In this document: positions 43,577 through 51,946 of the stretch, in pieces
Layout: the number at the start of each line of letters is the position of its first letter
Position numbering within the stretch: the stretch's first letter is position 1
NCBI RefSeq assembly: GCF_017837635.1
Contig: NZ_JAGJRS010000001.1
Span: forward strand, 1 to 64,000
Length of the DNA: 64,000 nt
Source: Frateuria flava
Lineage (GTDB): Bacteria; Pseudomonadota; Gammaproteobacteria; Xanthomonadales; Rhodanobacteraceae
Direction of reading: 5' to 3'
The notes under the pieces: model-generated
The model's database searches: none
Told to the model about the DNA's origin: nothing
Seen by the model: only the letters and a program-made list of their open reading frames with translations
Position numbers and translations under genes: made by a program

Positions 43577-44605
43577 TCACTTCGGAACGGTGGGCGCGGT
43601 GATCCGCAGCACCGGCTTGCCGTTCCAGTCCTTCAGCGGGAAGTAGGCGCGATGCGTGGCCGGGTCCACCGCCACGACGTGTGCGTTCGGTCCCAGCGTG
43701 CCTCGCCCGAGCGCCCGGACGCGGCGCCCTTTGACTTCGAACAGCGCCACCTCGCCGGATTCGCTGGCAACGTACAGCCAGCCCGGCCCGGGGTCGAACG
43801 CAAGCACGTCGGGGCCGTCGCCGGTTTCGAACGAGCCCACCACGCGACGGCTGCGCAGGTCCAGCACCAGCAGCGTGGCGTTGTCCTCGCAGGCGATGAA
43901 GGCCAGTCGCGCAGGGGCGTCGATGTAGAGGCCGTGGTTGCCCCGCGCGCCCGCCAGCCGGATGCGCGCGACGACCTGGTCGGTCGCCGGGTCGATCTCG
44001 GCCAGCTCGGCGCGCGTCTGCACGTTGGCGAAGACGTGACCCGACACCGGGTCGTATTGCGTGTTGCCCACTTCGCCACCGAGCGCGATGGTGCCGACGC
44101 GCCGGTTGTTGCGCACGTCGATCACGGTATCGCTGCCGCCGTGTTCGTTGGACACATAGAGCTTGTGTGCCTCGGGTGCGTAAGCCATGCCATCGGGATA
44201 ATCGCCGGTCGGCATCCGCGCGAGGACCTTCAGGCTCCTGGCGTCGATCGCCACCACCTCGTCCCTGCCGGTGGCCGAGGCGAACACCCGGTCGAGGTCG
44301 GGAATCGCCAGTACCCCGTGCACGCTGCTGATGCCGGGTATGTCGGCGACCACACGCTGGCGGTGCGTATCGAAGACGGTGACCACGCTGTCACCCAGGT
44401 GCGCCAGGAACAGGCGATGCCGCGTCGGATCCAGGCTGGCGTAGTCCCAGCGCGTGGCGCGGCCGGCCAGGGGTGCGTCGGCAACGGTGGTGAGTGGCAG
44501 AGGCGGCTGCGCCTGGCCACAGGCGGTCGAAGCGGCAGTCAACAGGATGAGGGCCAGGCCCGCCACGGCGTGCCTGCGACGAAGGGTTCCAGTCAGCATG
44601 GCCAA
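43577..44605 (-). CDS. YncE-like YVTN beta-propeller protein
   Basis: A 342-residue exported propeller. The N-terminal hydrophobic segment (AGLALILLTAASTACG) is a signal peptide with a poor lipobox. The rest repeats YVTN-like units (RTLFLAHLGDSVVTVFDTHRQRVVADIPG-like pattern, KLYVSNEHGGSDTVIDV, LYVASESGEVALF), giving seven propeller blades. The family includes YncE and others that bind DNA or carry cofactors; the role here is unknown. It is convergent with rlmL (3 bp apart) and divergent from chrA. Confidence 0.87.
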   Translation of the reverse strand: MAMLTGTLRRRHAVAGLALILLTAASTACGQAQPPLPLTTVADAPLAGRATRWDYASLDPTRHRLFLAHLGDSVVTVFDTHRQRVVADIPGISSVHGVLAIPDLDRVFASATGRDEVVAIDARSLKVLARMPTGDYPDGMAYAPEAHKLYVSNEHGGSDTVIDVRNNRRVGTIALGGEVGNTQYDPVSGHVFANVQTRAELAEIDPATDQVVARIRLAGARGNHGLYIDAPARLAFIACEDNATLLVLDLRSRRVVGSFETGDGPDVLAFDPGPGWLYVASESGEVALFEVKGRRVRALGRGTLGPNAHVVAVDPATHRAYFPLKDWNGKPVLRITAPTVPK

Positions 44606-44739
44606 CGCCCTCCAGGCTTCACACAGCGTAGGATGCGGCGCTTATAACACTGCCCTCGTGCACCCGCCGCGTGGCAGCCAGCGGCAAGGCGGACCGCCGG
44701 CAGACCGATCCTGTTCCCACCCATGCCGGACCTGTGCCG

Positions 44740-46128
44740 ATGAACGAGCGGTCTCCTGCCGAGATCGACACCCTGCCGGTTTCGCTGCGCGAAGCCACCC
44801 GCGTCTGGGCGAAGATCGGCATGCTCAGCTTCGGCGGCCCGGCCGGCCAGATCGCGCTGATGCATCGCGAACTGGTGGACACGCGGCGCTGGATCAGCGA
44901 CGCGCGCTTCCTGCACGCGCTCAACTACTGCATGTTGCTGCCGGGGCCCGAGGCTACGCAGCTGGCGATCTACATCGCCTGGATGCTGCACCGGACCGCC
45001 GGCGGCCTGGTCGCCGGCGTGCTGTTCGTGCTGCCGGGGTTCGTCACCATCCTGGCGCTGAGCATCGTCTACGCGCTCTACGGCCAGGTGCCGCTGGTGC
45101 TGGCGATCTTCATGGGACTGAAGGCGGCGGTCCTGGCGGTGGTGGTCGAGGCGGTCATCCGGATCGGCCGCAAGGCGCTGAAGAGCCGGATGATGGTGGC
45201 GATCGCTGCACTGGCGTTCGTGGCGATCTATTTCTTCCGCGTACCGTTTCCGTTGATCGTGCTCGGTGCCGGCCTGTGGGGCCTGCTCGGACGCTGGTGG
45301 GCGCCGGGCCGCTTTCCGGCGCCGGCGTCGTCGGCGGCCGATGCGTCGTCCGATTTCCTCATCGACCGCCTGCTGGGCCAGGGGCGGCTGACGCATACGC
45401 GGCCTTCGGGCGCGCGTGCGTGGCGGGTGGCGCTGGCCTGGCTGGCGATCTGGTGGCTGCCGGTGCTGGCGGTGATCGCCGCGTTCGGTCGCCAGAGTGT
45501 GCTGGCGCGCGAGGGGCTGTTCTTCAGCCAGACCGCGGTGGTCACCTTCGGCGGCGCCTATGCCGTGCTGGCCTACATCGCCCAGCGCGCCGTGGTCGGG
45601 TTCCATTGGATCACCCCGGGACAGATGCTTGATGGGCTGGCGCTGGCCGAGACCACGCCCGGGCCGTTGATCATGGTGGTGCAGTTCGTCGCCTTCCTCG
45701 GCGCCTACTACCACCAGGCTGGCCTGTCGCCGCTGGCCGCGGGCGTGGCCGGGTCGGTGCTGACGACCTGGGTGACCTTCGCGCCGTGCTTCCTGTGGAT
45801 CTTCCTTGGCGCGCCCTACATCGAGGCGCTGCGCAGCAACCGGGCGCTGCACGCGGCGCTGTCGGCGGTCACCGCCGCGGTGGTGGGCGTGGTGTTGAAC
45901 CTGTCGGTCTGGTTCACCCTGCACACCGTGTTCGGCCGCGTGGACGAGCGCCAGTTCGGCTGGCTGCGGCTGGAGCATCCCCACTGGACGACGCTGCAGT
46001 GGCCGTCGGCGGTGATCGCGGCGGCGGCGATGCTGGCCATGCTGCGCTTCAAGGTCGGCATGGGGCGCGTGTTGTTGGCAAGCGGCGTGATCGCGCTGTG
46101 CTGGAGGTGGCTCGGTGGATCGCTCTAG
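44740..46128 (+). CDS. chrA: Chromate transporter ChrA
   Basis: A 462-residue membrane protein with two homologous CHR halves of about six helices each, which exports chromate. Signatures are GMLSFGGPAGQIALMHRELVD and MLLPGPEATQLAIYIAWMLHR in the first half, and AVVTFGGAYAVLAYIAQRAVV and LAETTPGPLIMVVQFVAFLGAY in the second. Size is typical of long-chain CHR proteins. The start is the MNERSPAEID ATG; longer frames run into the upstream gene. It overlaps no neighbours. A GNAT gene follows after 60 bp. Confidence 0.93.
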   Translation: MNERSPAEIDTLPVSLREATRVWAKIGMLSFGGPAGQIALMHRELVDTRRWISDARFLHALNYCMLLPGPEATQLAIYIAWMLHRTAGGLVAGVLFVLPGFVTILALSIVYALYGQVPLVLAIFMGLKAAVLAVVVEAVIRIGRKALKSRMMVAIAALAFVAIYFFRVPFPLIVLGAGLWGLLGRWWAPGRFPAPASSAADASSDFLIDRLLGQGRLTHTRPSGARAWRVALAWLAIWWLPVLAVIAAFGRQSVLAREGLFFSQTAVVTFGGAYAVLAYIAQRAVVGFHWITPGQMLDGLALAETTPGPLIMVVQFVAFLGAYYHQAGLSPLAAGVAGSVLTTWVTFAPCFLWIFLGAPYIEALRSNRALHAALSAVTAAVVGVVLNLSVWFTLHTVFGRVDERQFGWLRLEHPHWTTLQWPSAVIAAAAMLAMLRFKVGMGRVLLASGVIALCWRWLGGSL

Positions 46129-46188
46129 CGGGCGTGGCGTTCGATCCGGACGCGCCGCACACTGTCGCCCGACGCTGCCGGGGTAGCC

Positions 46189-46677
46189 ATGTCCGACCTG
46201 CACCTTCGCCTGGGGCGCCTCGACGATGCGCCGGCCATCAGCCTGCTCGCGCGCCGGGTGGCCCGGCGCTGGATCCTGCCCGACCAGTCGCACGAGGCCG
46301 GCCAGGCATTGCTGACGCGACTGGGCACGCGGGTGCTGCGCGAGCGCATGCGGGAGGGCCAGCGATTCCATCTGGCCTGGCTGGACGGCGTGCTGGTGGG
46401 TATCGCGGGGATGCGCGACGACAGCCACCTGGTTCAGTTCTTCGTCGGCACGCGCTACCAGGGTCGCGGCATCGCCAGCCGGCTGTGGCGGCGGGCGATG
46501 GCCGATGCGCTGCGTCGCGCCGGCACGCGCCGCTTCACCCTCAACGCCACGCGCGTGGCCGTGCCGGTCTACGAGCATTTCGGTTTCGTCGTGGCCGGGC
46601 CGGAAGGCTTCTCGCCCGCCGGTGTGCTCACCACGCCGATGGCACTGGAACTCGACCGCCCGCGCGTGCGGGCATAA
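46189..46677 (+). CDS. GNAT family N-acetyltransferase
   Basis: A 162-residue acetyltransferase. The N-terminal strands (LRLGRLDDAPAISLLARRVA), substrate side (RWILPDQSHEAGQALLTRL) and the acetyl-CoA loop (RYQGRGIASRLWRRAMADAL), then NATRVAVPVYEHFGFVVAG, are typical. It is co-directional with chrA and the thioesterase gene, but substrate is not inferable. The start MSDLHLRLGRL is the only close ATG. Confidence 0.9.
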   Translation: MSDLHLRLGRLDDAPAISLLARRVARRWILPDQSHEAGQALLTRLGTRVLRERMREGQRFHLAWLDGVLVGIAGMRDDSHLVQFFVGTRYQGRGIASRLWRRAMADALRRAGTRRFTLNATRVAVPVYEHFGFVVAGPEGFSPAGVLTTPMALELDRPRVRA

Positions 46678-46709
46678 TCGGCCGCTGATCCGAACACCAC
46701 AGGACCGCC

Positions 46710-47207
46710 ATGCCCGGCCAGCAGAACGAAGTGACCTTCCGCTTCCTCGCCCAGCCCACCGACGTCAATTTCGGCGGCAAGGTGCATGGCGGCATGGCGA
46801 TGAAATGGATCGACCAGGCCGGCTACGCCTGCGCGGTCGGCTGGAGCGGCGCGTATTGCGTGACCGTGTCGGTCAGCGGCATCCAGTTCATCGCGCCGAT
46901 CCTGATCGGCGACCTGGTCACCGTGCGCGCGCGGCTGATCCATACCGGCACCAGCAGCATGCACCTGGCGGTGGACGTGCTTGCGCAGGACCTGCGCAAG
47001 GGCGAGCAGCGGCTGGCGACCAGTTGCGTGATGGTCTTCGTGGCGCTGGACAGCCCCGACGGCAAGCCCACGCCGGTACCGCGCTGGGAACCGCAGACGG
47101 ACGAGGACCGCCGCCTGCAGGACTACGCGCGTCGGCTGATGGCGTTGTCCAAGACGATGGAGCAGCAGGTCGCCGTGCTCAGGCCCGCGGCCGCACCGGT
47201 GATTTGA
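46710..47207 (+). CDS. Acyl-CoA thioesterase, YciA-like hotdog
   Basis: A 165-residue single-hotdog thioesterase of the YciA/BFIT type. Signature: PTDVNFGGKVHGGMAMKWIDQAGYACA (catalytic Asp region), CVTVSVSGIQFIAPILIGDLV and RLIHTGTSSMHLAVDVLAQ. Such enzymes hydrolyse a range of acyl-CoAs. The last 29 bases overlap the 3' end of the opposite-strand acyltransferase gene. Confidence 0.9.
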   Translation: MPGQQNEVTFRFLAQPTDVNFGGKVHGGMAMKWIDQAGYACAVGWSGAYCVTVSVSGIQFIAPILIGDLVTVRARLIHTGTSSMHLAVDVLAQDLRKGEQRLATSCVMVFVALDSPDGKPTPVPRWEPQTDEDRRLQDYARRLMALSKTMEQQVAVLRPAAAPVI

Positions 47208-48297
47208 GTTCCCCGGCAGGTGGCACCCGCCACAGGAAGCGCTCCAGCCATTGCGGGCTGGTCAGCGGACCGAGCAGCCGCTCGGCTGGCACGCTGGAGA
47301 GCAGGCGTACCAGCAGCCAGGCGGCCAGCAACAGCACCAGCGCGTTGACCAGTGGCGGCTGGCCGGCCTTCAGCCAGGCGAACAGCCCCGCGGCCACCGC
47401 GAACTTCACGATGAAGCCGTGCGCGAGGTACGCCTGCAGGCTGCGCCCGCCGGCCGCCGTGACGGCGAACGCGCGGCGCGGCACCAGCGCGAGGAACGCC
47501 GCACTGCCGGCGACGCCCGCGCCCAGCCGCAGCAGGCGCCACAACGTGCCGGCCGCGTAGTCCACCCCCAGCGCGGCGTAGCCGTTGCTGCCGTACAGCC
47601 AGCGCGGGTCCGGCACCGCGCTCGCGGCCCAGCCCAGCGCGACCAGCGTAGCCAGCGCCAGCGCGCAGGCCAGCGGACCGCGCAGGCGCTCGCGCCACGC
47701 CGGTGCGTACAGATGGCCGATCAGGAAGAAGGGGAAGAACGAGGCGGTGCGCGAAAGCGACATGCGATACCCCACGTCGTCCGCCCAGCCGGCCATCAGG
47801 GCGAACAGGCAGGCCAGCAGCAGCGGATGGCGCAAGCGCATGAACAGCGGCAGCAACAGCCGCCACGCCGCCAGGCTCGGCAGATACCACAGCAGCCAGT
47901 ACGGCGTGGTGACGCCCGTGGGTCCGGCATCCGGCCAGCCGGGCGTCTGCGCCGCCAGCGCGTAGAGCGCCTGGAACAGCAGGTAAGGCAGCAGCAACTG
48001 GAAGGTGATCCGCTTGAGCAGCTTCAGGTTGACGTCGGTTCCCGCCACGGCGCCGGACAGGAACGCGAAGGCCGGCATGTGGAACAGGTACAGGAAGCGG
48101 TAAAGCGCGTCGATCGAGGCGACACCGCGCAGCGGCTCCAGGCTATGGCCGAACACCACCAGCGTGATCAGGGCCAGGCGAGCGTTGTCCTTCCAGGCAT
48201 CGCGCACCGGCCCCACGGACGATGCGCTGACGGGAACGTTGTCGATGGCGCGGGCAAATCCATACATCCTTTGCAGGCTAGCAATGGCTTTGTTCAC
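47179..48297 (-). CDS. Acyltransferase 3 family membrane protein
   Basis: A 372-residue inner-membrane protein with about ten helices, of the Acyl_transf_3 family (e.g. OpgC, OatA-type). The N-terminal RLALITLVVFGHSLEPL holds the conserved His in the first helix; LYRFLYLFHMPAFAFLSGAVAG and WYLPSLAAWRLLLPL follow. The family O-acylates cell surface sugars, but the acceptor is unknown. No exopolysaccharide genes are adjacent. It appears alone on minus strand between the thioesterase and flavin reductase genes. Confidence 0.88.
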   Translation of the reverse strand: MNKAIASLQRMYGFARAIDNVPVSASSVGPVRDAWKDNARLALITLVVFGHSLEPLRGVASIDALYRFLYLFHMPAFAFLSGAVAGTDVNLKLLKRITFQLLLPYLLFQALYALAAQTPGWPDAGPTGVTTPYWLLWYLPSLAAWRLLLPLFMRLRHPLLLACLFALMAGWADDVGYRMSLSRTASFFPFFLIGHLYAPAWRERLRGPLACALALATLVALGWAASAVPDPRWLYGSNGYAALGVDYAAGTLWRLLRLGAGVAGSAAFLALVPRRAFAVTAAGGRSLQAYLAHGFIVKFAVAAGLFAWLKAGQPPLVNALVLLLAAWLLVRLLSSVPAERLLGPLTSPQWLERFLWRVPPAGELKSPVRPRA

Positions 48298-48356
48298 GAG
48301 ACGTCCCCGCCGCCCCGTTGGCGCGTCCGCTGTTCACCGTACGTTGCGTTGCAGGC

Positions 48357-48947
48357 TCACGCAGCGCCCGCTTCCGCACGGGATGGCGCGACGCGATGGA
48401 CCCATCCGGCGAACGCGTCCATGAACCGTTGCAACGCCGCACCCGTCGCCGCATCGGCGACTGCGTTTTGCGTATCGAAGCGTTCCGCCGCGTGGGCGAT
48501 GAACAGCGTGGGCGAAGGCATCACCAGCGCGCCGCAGGTATGCAGGACCTGGCGCAGCGAGGCCTGTGCCAGCCGCGTTCCCCACGGGCCGCTGCTGGCG
48601 CCGAGCACGGCCACCGGAAGATCAGCCAGGGTCGCGTCTTCGCGCGAGAGCCAGTCCAGTGCGTTCTTCAGCACGCCGGGCAACGCGTGGTTGTACTCCG
48701 GTGTGGCGATCACCAGACCGTCGGCCGCGGCGATCGCCTTGCGCAGCGCGCGCACGCCGGGCGGTCCTTCCGCTGTTGCGTGTTCCAGGTCTTCGTCGAA
48801 CAGCGGCACGCTGCCCAGTGCGTCGTAGACCTCCATGGTGGTGCCGGCCGGTGCCATCGTGGCGGCGGACTGCAACAGGCGCCGGTTCCAGGATCCCTGG
48901 CGCAGGCTGCCGGCCAGGCCGAGGAGGCGAAGGGGACGGTGGGTCAT
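48357..48947 (-). CDS. NADPH-dependent FMN reductase, ChrR-like
   Basis: A 196-residue flavodoxin-like protein of the NADPH-dependent FMN reductase family (ChrR, YieF, azoreductase group). Signature: LAGSLRQGSWNRRLLQSAA (phosphate-binding loop) and ATPEYNHALPGVLKNALDWLSR, conserved in quinone and chromate reductases. Predicted to reduce quinones, dyes or chromate. It is 17 bp from the lysE-type gene and on the same strand, so both could be controlled by the divergent LysR regulator. Confidence 0.9.
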   Translation of the reverse strand: MTHRPLRLLGLAGSLRQGSWNRRLLQSAATMAPAGTTMEVYDALGSVPLFDEDLEHATAEGPPGVRALRKAIAAADGLVIATPEYNHALPGVLKNALDWLSREDATLADLPVAVLGASSGPWGTRLAQASLRQVLHTCGALVMPSPTLFIAHAAERFDTQNAVADAATGAALQRFMDAFAGWVHRVAPSRAEAGAA

Positions 48948-48964
48948 GTCATTCTCTCCAGGAG

Positions 48965-49555
48965 TCAAAAATCGACCAGCAGCAACGCCGCGCTGGCAAG
49001 CAACAGCACGCCCATGGCGGCATCGATGCGCCGCCGCGAGCGCGGATGCGCCAGGCGCGCGGCGAGCCGCTGCCCTGCGAAGCTCCACAGCAACAGGCAG
49101 GCCAGCGGAATGGCGGTAAAGAGCACGACGAGCGGCAGGTAGCCGTCCGCATCGGCGACGGGGCGGACGGCGACGATCGCCGTGACCATCGCCCAGCTCT
49201 TGGGGTTGAGAAGCTGGAATGCGAACAGGCCCCATGCGCCTGTCGGCAGGGCGATCGCGCGCGTGGATTCCGGACCGGGAGTGCTGCCCAGCAGGCGCAC
49301 GCCCAGCCATGCCATATAGGCCGCACCGAGCGCCGCGAGCGTCGCGCGCAACGCGGCGTGTGTCGACAGCAGCGTGCCGGCGCCCGCCGCGACTACGGCG
49401 AGCAGCGCCAGCCCGCCGAGCACGATGCCACCGATTGCGCCGGCGGCGGCGCGCACGCCGCCGTGGCCGGCCTCGCGCAGCACCACGAGGTTGTTCGGTC
49501 CGGGCGTGATCGCTGCGGCTAGCAGCAGGCCGGCGCAGGCGAGCAGGTCGTGCAT
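48965..49555 (-). CDS. LysE family amino acid exporter
   Basis: A 196-residue membrane protein with six helices of the LysE/RhtB family. The start MHDLLACAGLLLAAAITPGPN leads directly into the first helix; ITPGPNNLVVLREAGHGG is the conserved motif. The longer frame starting 13 codons earlier is less likely. Product exports amino acids or homoserine lactone-like compounds. It is divergent from the LysR regulator (95 bp apart), a common genomic pair in which the regulator controls the exporter. Confidence 0.9.
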   Translation of the reverse strand: MHDLLACAGLLLAAAITPGPNNLVVLREAGHGGVRAAAGAIGGIVLGGLALLAVVAAGAGTLLSTHAALRATLAALGAAYMAWLGVRLLGSTPGPESTRAIALPTGAWGLFAFQLLNPKSWAMVTAIVAVRPVADADGYLPLVVLFTAIPLACLLLWSFAGQRLAARLAHPRSRRRIDAAMGVLLLASAALLLVDF

Positions 49556-49650
49556 GGCGTTCCCGTGGCGTCGCTGCCATTGGGCAGCATCCACAGACTG
49601 GCGCTTTTCGCTGGTCGGAAGGGTGCCGGCTATGGTCTAGAATTTCGACC

Positions 49651-50541
49651 ATGGACCTGCCCCTCAACGCCCTGCGCGCCTTCGCCCTGGTCTACCAGCA
49701 CCGTGGCGTGCGCGCCGCGGCGCGCGAACTGGACATGGCCCATTCGTCGGTGAGCCGCCATCTGCGCGAGCTCGACCGCTGGCTGGGCGTGCCGCTGCTG
49801 CATGCCGGCGCAGGGCGCGCGGGATTGGTGTTCACGCCGCAGGGTGAGGCGCTGGGCCGCGCCGTATGCGCAGGGCTGGCGGAGATCGAACGTGCGGTGG
49901 CAGTGCTGCGCGAGGCGCGGCCGGCGCATTCGGTCGCGCTGTCGACCACGCCCTCGTTCGCGATCCGCTGGCTGCTGCCCCGGTTGCCTGCGTTCGAGAA
50001 GGCGCATCCGAAGATCGAGCTGTCGGTGCTGGTCGAGCAGAAGCTGGAAGGTTTCGCCGACGGTCGCCTGGACGTGGCGTTGCGCATGGGACAGGGCCCC
50101 TGGCCGGAGCTGCACTGCGAGCCATGGATGGACGACACGCTGTACCCGGTGATGAGCCCTGCCTACTGGCTGGATCACGGACGCCCCACGCGGCCCGCCC
50201 AACTGGCCGGTTTGCGCCTGTTGCACGACCGCGACCCGCAGGCGGCATGGGAGTCGTGGCGGCGGGCCCACGGGCCGTCCAGGTTGTCGCTGCAGGGTGG
50301 CGCGCGCTATGCGTCTTCGGACCTGGTGCTGCGCGCCGCGCAGCAGGGACAGGGCGTGGCGCTGGCACGCCATCGCCTGGTCGCCGGGGAACTCGCGGCC
50401 GGGACGCTGGTGCGCCCGTTTGGTGCGCTGGAGGTACCACTGGGCACGGCTTACTGGATCGTCCGTGCCGACCGCACGCGACCTCTCCCCGCGCTCGCGG
50501 CGGTCATCGACTGGCTGCGCTGGCAGGCCGCAGCACCCTAG
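49651..50541 (+). CDS. LysR family transcriptional regulator, GcvA-like
   Basis: A 296-residue regulator. The N-terminal HTH (PLNALRAFALVYQHRGVRAAARELDMAHSSVSRHLRELDRWLG) resembles that of GcvA/AmpR-type LysR proteins; the co-inducer domain is the rest. Its divergent neighbour is the LysE-family exporter, which with the flavin reductase downstream is its most likely target. It ends 6 bp before the opposite-strand permease stop. Confidence 0.9.
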   Translation: MDLPLNALRAFALVYQHRGVRAAARELDMAHSSVSRHLRELDRWLGVPLLHAGAGRAGLVFTPQGEALGRAVCAGLAEIERAVAVLREARPAHSVALSTTPSFAIRWLLPRLPAFEKAHPKIELSVLVEQKLEGFADGRLDVALRMGQGPWPELHCEPWMDDTLYPVMSPAYWLDHGRPTRPAQLAGLRLLHDRDPQAAWESWRRAHGPSRLSLQGGARYASSDLVLRAAQQGQGVALARHRLVAGELAAGTLVRPFGALEVPLGTAYWIVRADRTRPLPALAAVIDWLRWQAAAP

Positions 50542-50547
50542 CGCCGC

Positions 50548-51828
50548 TTACCGGAGGGCCGAGCGCCGGCGCTGCCAAAGCAGCACTGGCAGACCCATCG
50601 TCACCAGTACGCCCGCCCACAGCAGCGACTCCACACCGGTGCCGGCCAGCGCCCACAGCGCATAGGCAAGCGCACCGGCGGCGATCAAGCGCCGCCACGG
50701 GCGGGCCGCCGGCTCGATACGCCACCAGGCCAGCACGCTCACCACGTAGGGCAGCAGCGTAGTGGCGGTGGAGAGCAGGATCGAGAAAGTGAACAGCGCC
50801 ACCAGCGTGCGGCTGTAGTTGGCCACGATCAGCGCACTGGCCAGGCCGCTGCCCAGCACCAGCCCGAAGGCCGGTGTGCCGCGCGCGTCGAGCCGCGCGA
50901 AACGGGCCGGGAACAGACCGTCCTGTGCTGCCGCCAGCGGGGTCTGCGCCTGCAGCAGCACCCAGCCGTTGAGCGCCCCGAAACACGAGATCGTCGCCAC
51001 CACGGCCAGCGCGGTGCCCGCCGCCGGTCCCCACACGCGCGCCGCGGCGGCCACCATTGGGGCGGCGGAGCGGCGCAGTTCGTCCAGCGGCAGCAATCCG
51101 ATGACGACAGTGCAGGCGAGCATCGTGGCCAGCCCCGCGACCAGCATGCCGATCACGGTGGCGCGCGGCACCGTGCGCTCCGGATCGCGCACCACGCCGG
51201 TCGGCACGGTGGCCGCCTCGAAGCCGAGCATGGCCCACAGCGTGAGTGCGGCCACCGACGTGGCGACGCCCAGCAGCGGCAGGCCGCTGGGGTTGAACGG
51301 GTGGTAGGCGCCGGCATGCACCCAGCCCAGGCCGAGCAGGCCGAACAGCACCAGCGGTACCAGCTTGAGCAGGGTGGTGAGCATCTGCACGCGCGCCGCT
51401 TCGCGCACGCCGGCCAGGTTCACCGCGGTGCACAGCCACAACGCGCCCAGCGCGCAGGCGGCCGAGCGCAGCGGCGTGGCGGTGGCGGCCGGCCACAGCG
51501 CGCCGAGGCTGCCGGCGAAGGCCACCGCGATTGCCGCGTTGGCGCTCCAGGTGCAGACCCAGTAGCTCCATGCCACCACGAAGCCGGTGCCATCGCCGAA
51601 CGCACGCCGCGCGTAGCCGTAGGCGCCGCCGTGGTTGCGGATCGCGCCCGCCAGCCACGCGTAGACCAGTGCCAGCAGCAGCGCGCCAGCCAGGGTCAGC
51701 GCCCAGCCAAGCAGGCTTGCCGCGCCGTAGGGCGCCAGCGCCGCGGGCAGCAGGAATACGCCCGAGCCGATCATGTTGCCGATGACCAGGGCGATCAGCG
51801 CGAGCTGGCCGAGCGGGCGCGAGTTCAT
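50548..51828 (-). CDS. APC family amino acid permease
   Basis: A 426-residue transporter with 12 helices, of the amino acid/polyamine/organocation family (basic amino acid/polyamine antiporter group, e.g. YjeH or AdiC-like). The family motif is IGNMIGSGVFLLPAALAPYG in helix 1, and GGAYGYARRAFGDGTGFVVAWSYW near helix 3. Substrate cannot be told. It follows the Rieske oxygenase on the same strand after a repeat of about 90 bp, so co-transcription is uncertain. Confidence 0.9.
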   Translation of the reverse strand: MNSRPLGQLALIALVIGNMIGSGVFLLPAALAPYGAASLLGWALTLAGALLLALVYAWLAGAIRNHGGAYGYARRAFGDGTGFVVAWSYWVCTWSANAAIAVAFAGSLGALWPAATATPLRSAACALGALWLCTAVNLAGVREAARVQMLTTLLKLVPLVLFGLLGLGWVHAGAYHPFNPSGLPLLGVATSVAALTLWAMLGFEAATVPTGVVRDPERTVPRATVIGMLVAGLATMLACTVVIGLLPLDELRRSAAPMVAAAARVWGPAAGTALAVVATISCFGALNGWVLLQAQTPLAAAQDGLFPARFARLDARGTPAFGLVLGSGLASALIVANYSRTLVALFTFSILLSTATTLLPYVVSVLAWWRIEPAARPWRRLIAAGALAYALWALAGTGVESLLWAGVLVTMGLPVLLWQRRRSALR

Positions 51829-51842
51829 GCCGCGCCCTTCCT

Positions 51843-51929
51843 GTAGGAGCGCACCCTGTGCGCGACTGCGCGTCTGCCGCTCGCGTGGAACCGTGGCAAC
51901 CCGCGGTCGCGCACAGGGTGCGCTCCTGC
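51843..51929. repeat. GTAGGAGCGC inverted repeat
   Basis: Arms GTAGGAGCGCACCCTGTGCG (51843-51866) and CGCACAGGGTGCGCTCCTGC (51910-51929) are almost perfect complements with a loop of about 40 bp. Same family as 31633-31691 and 59974-60029. It lies between the Rieske oxygenase stop and the permease start on the minus strand. Confidence 0.88.
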
Positions 51930-51946
51930 AAGGGTGTCGGGGGTGT

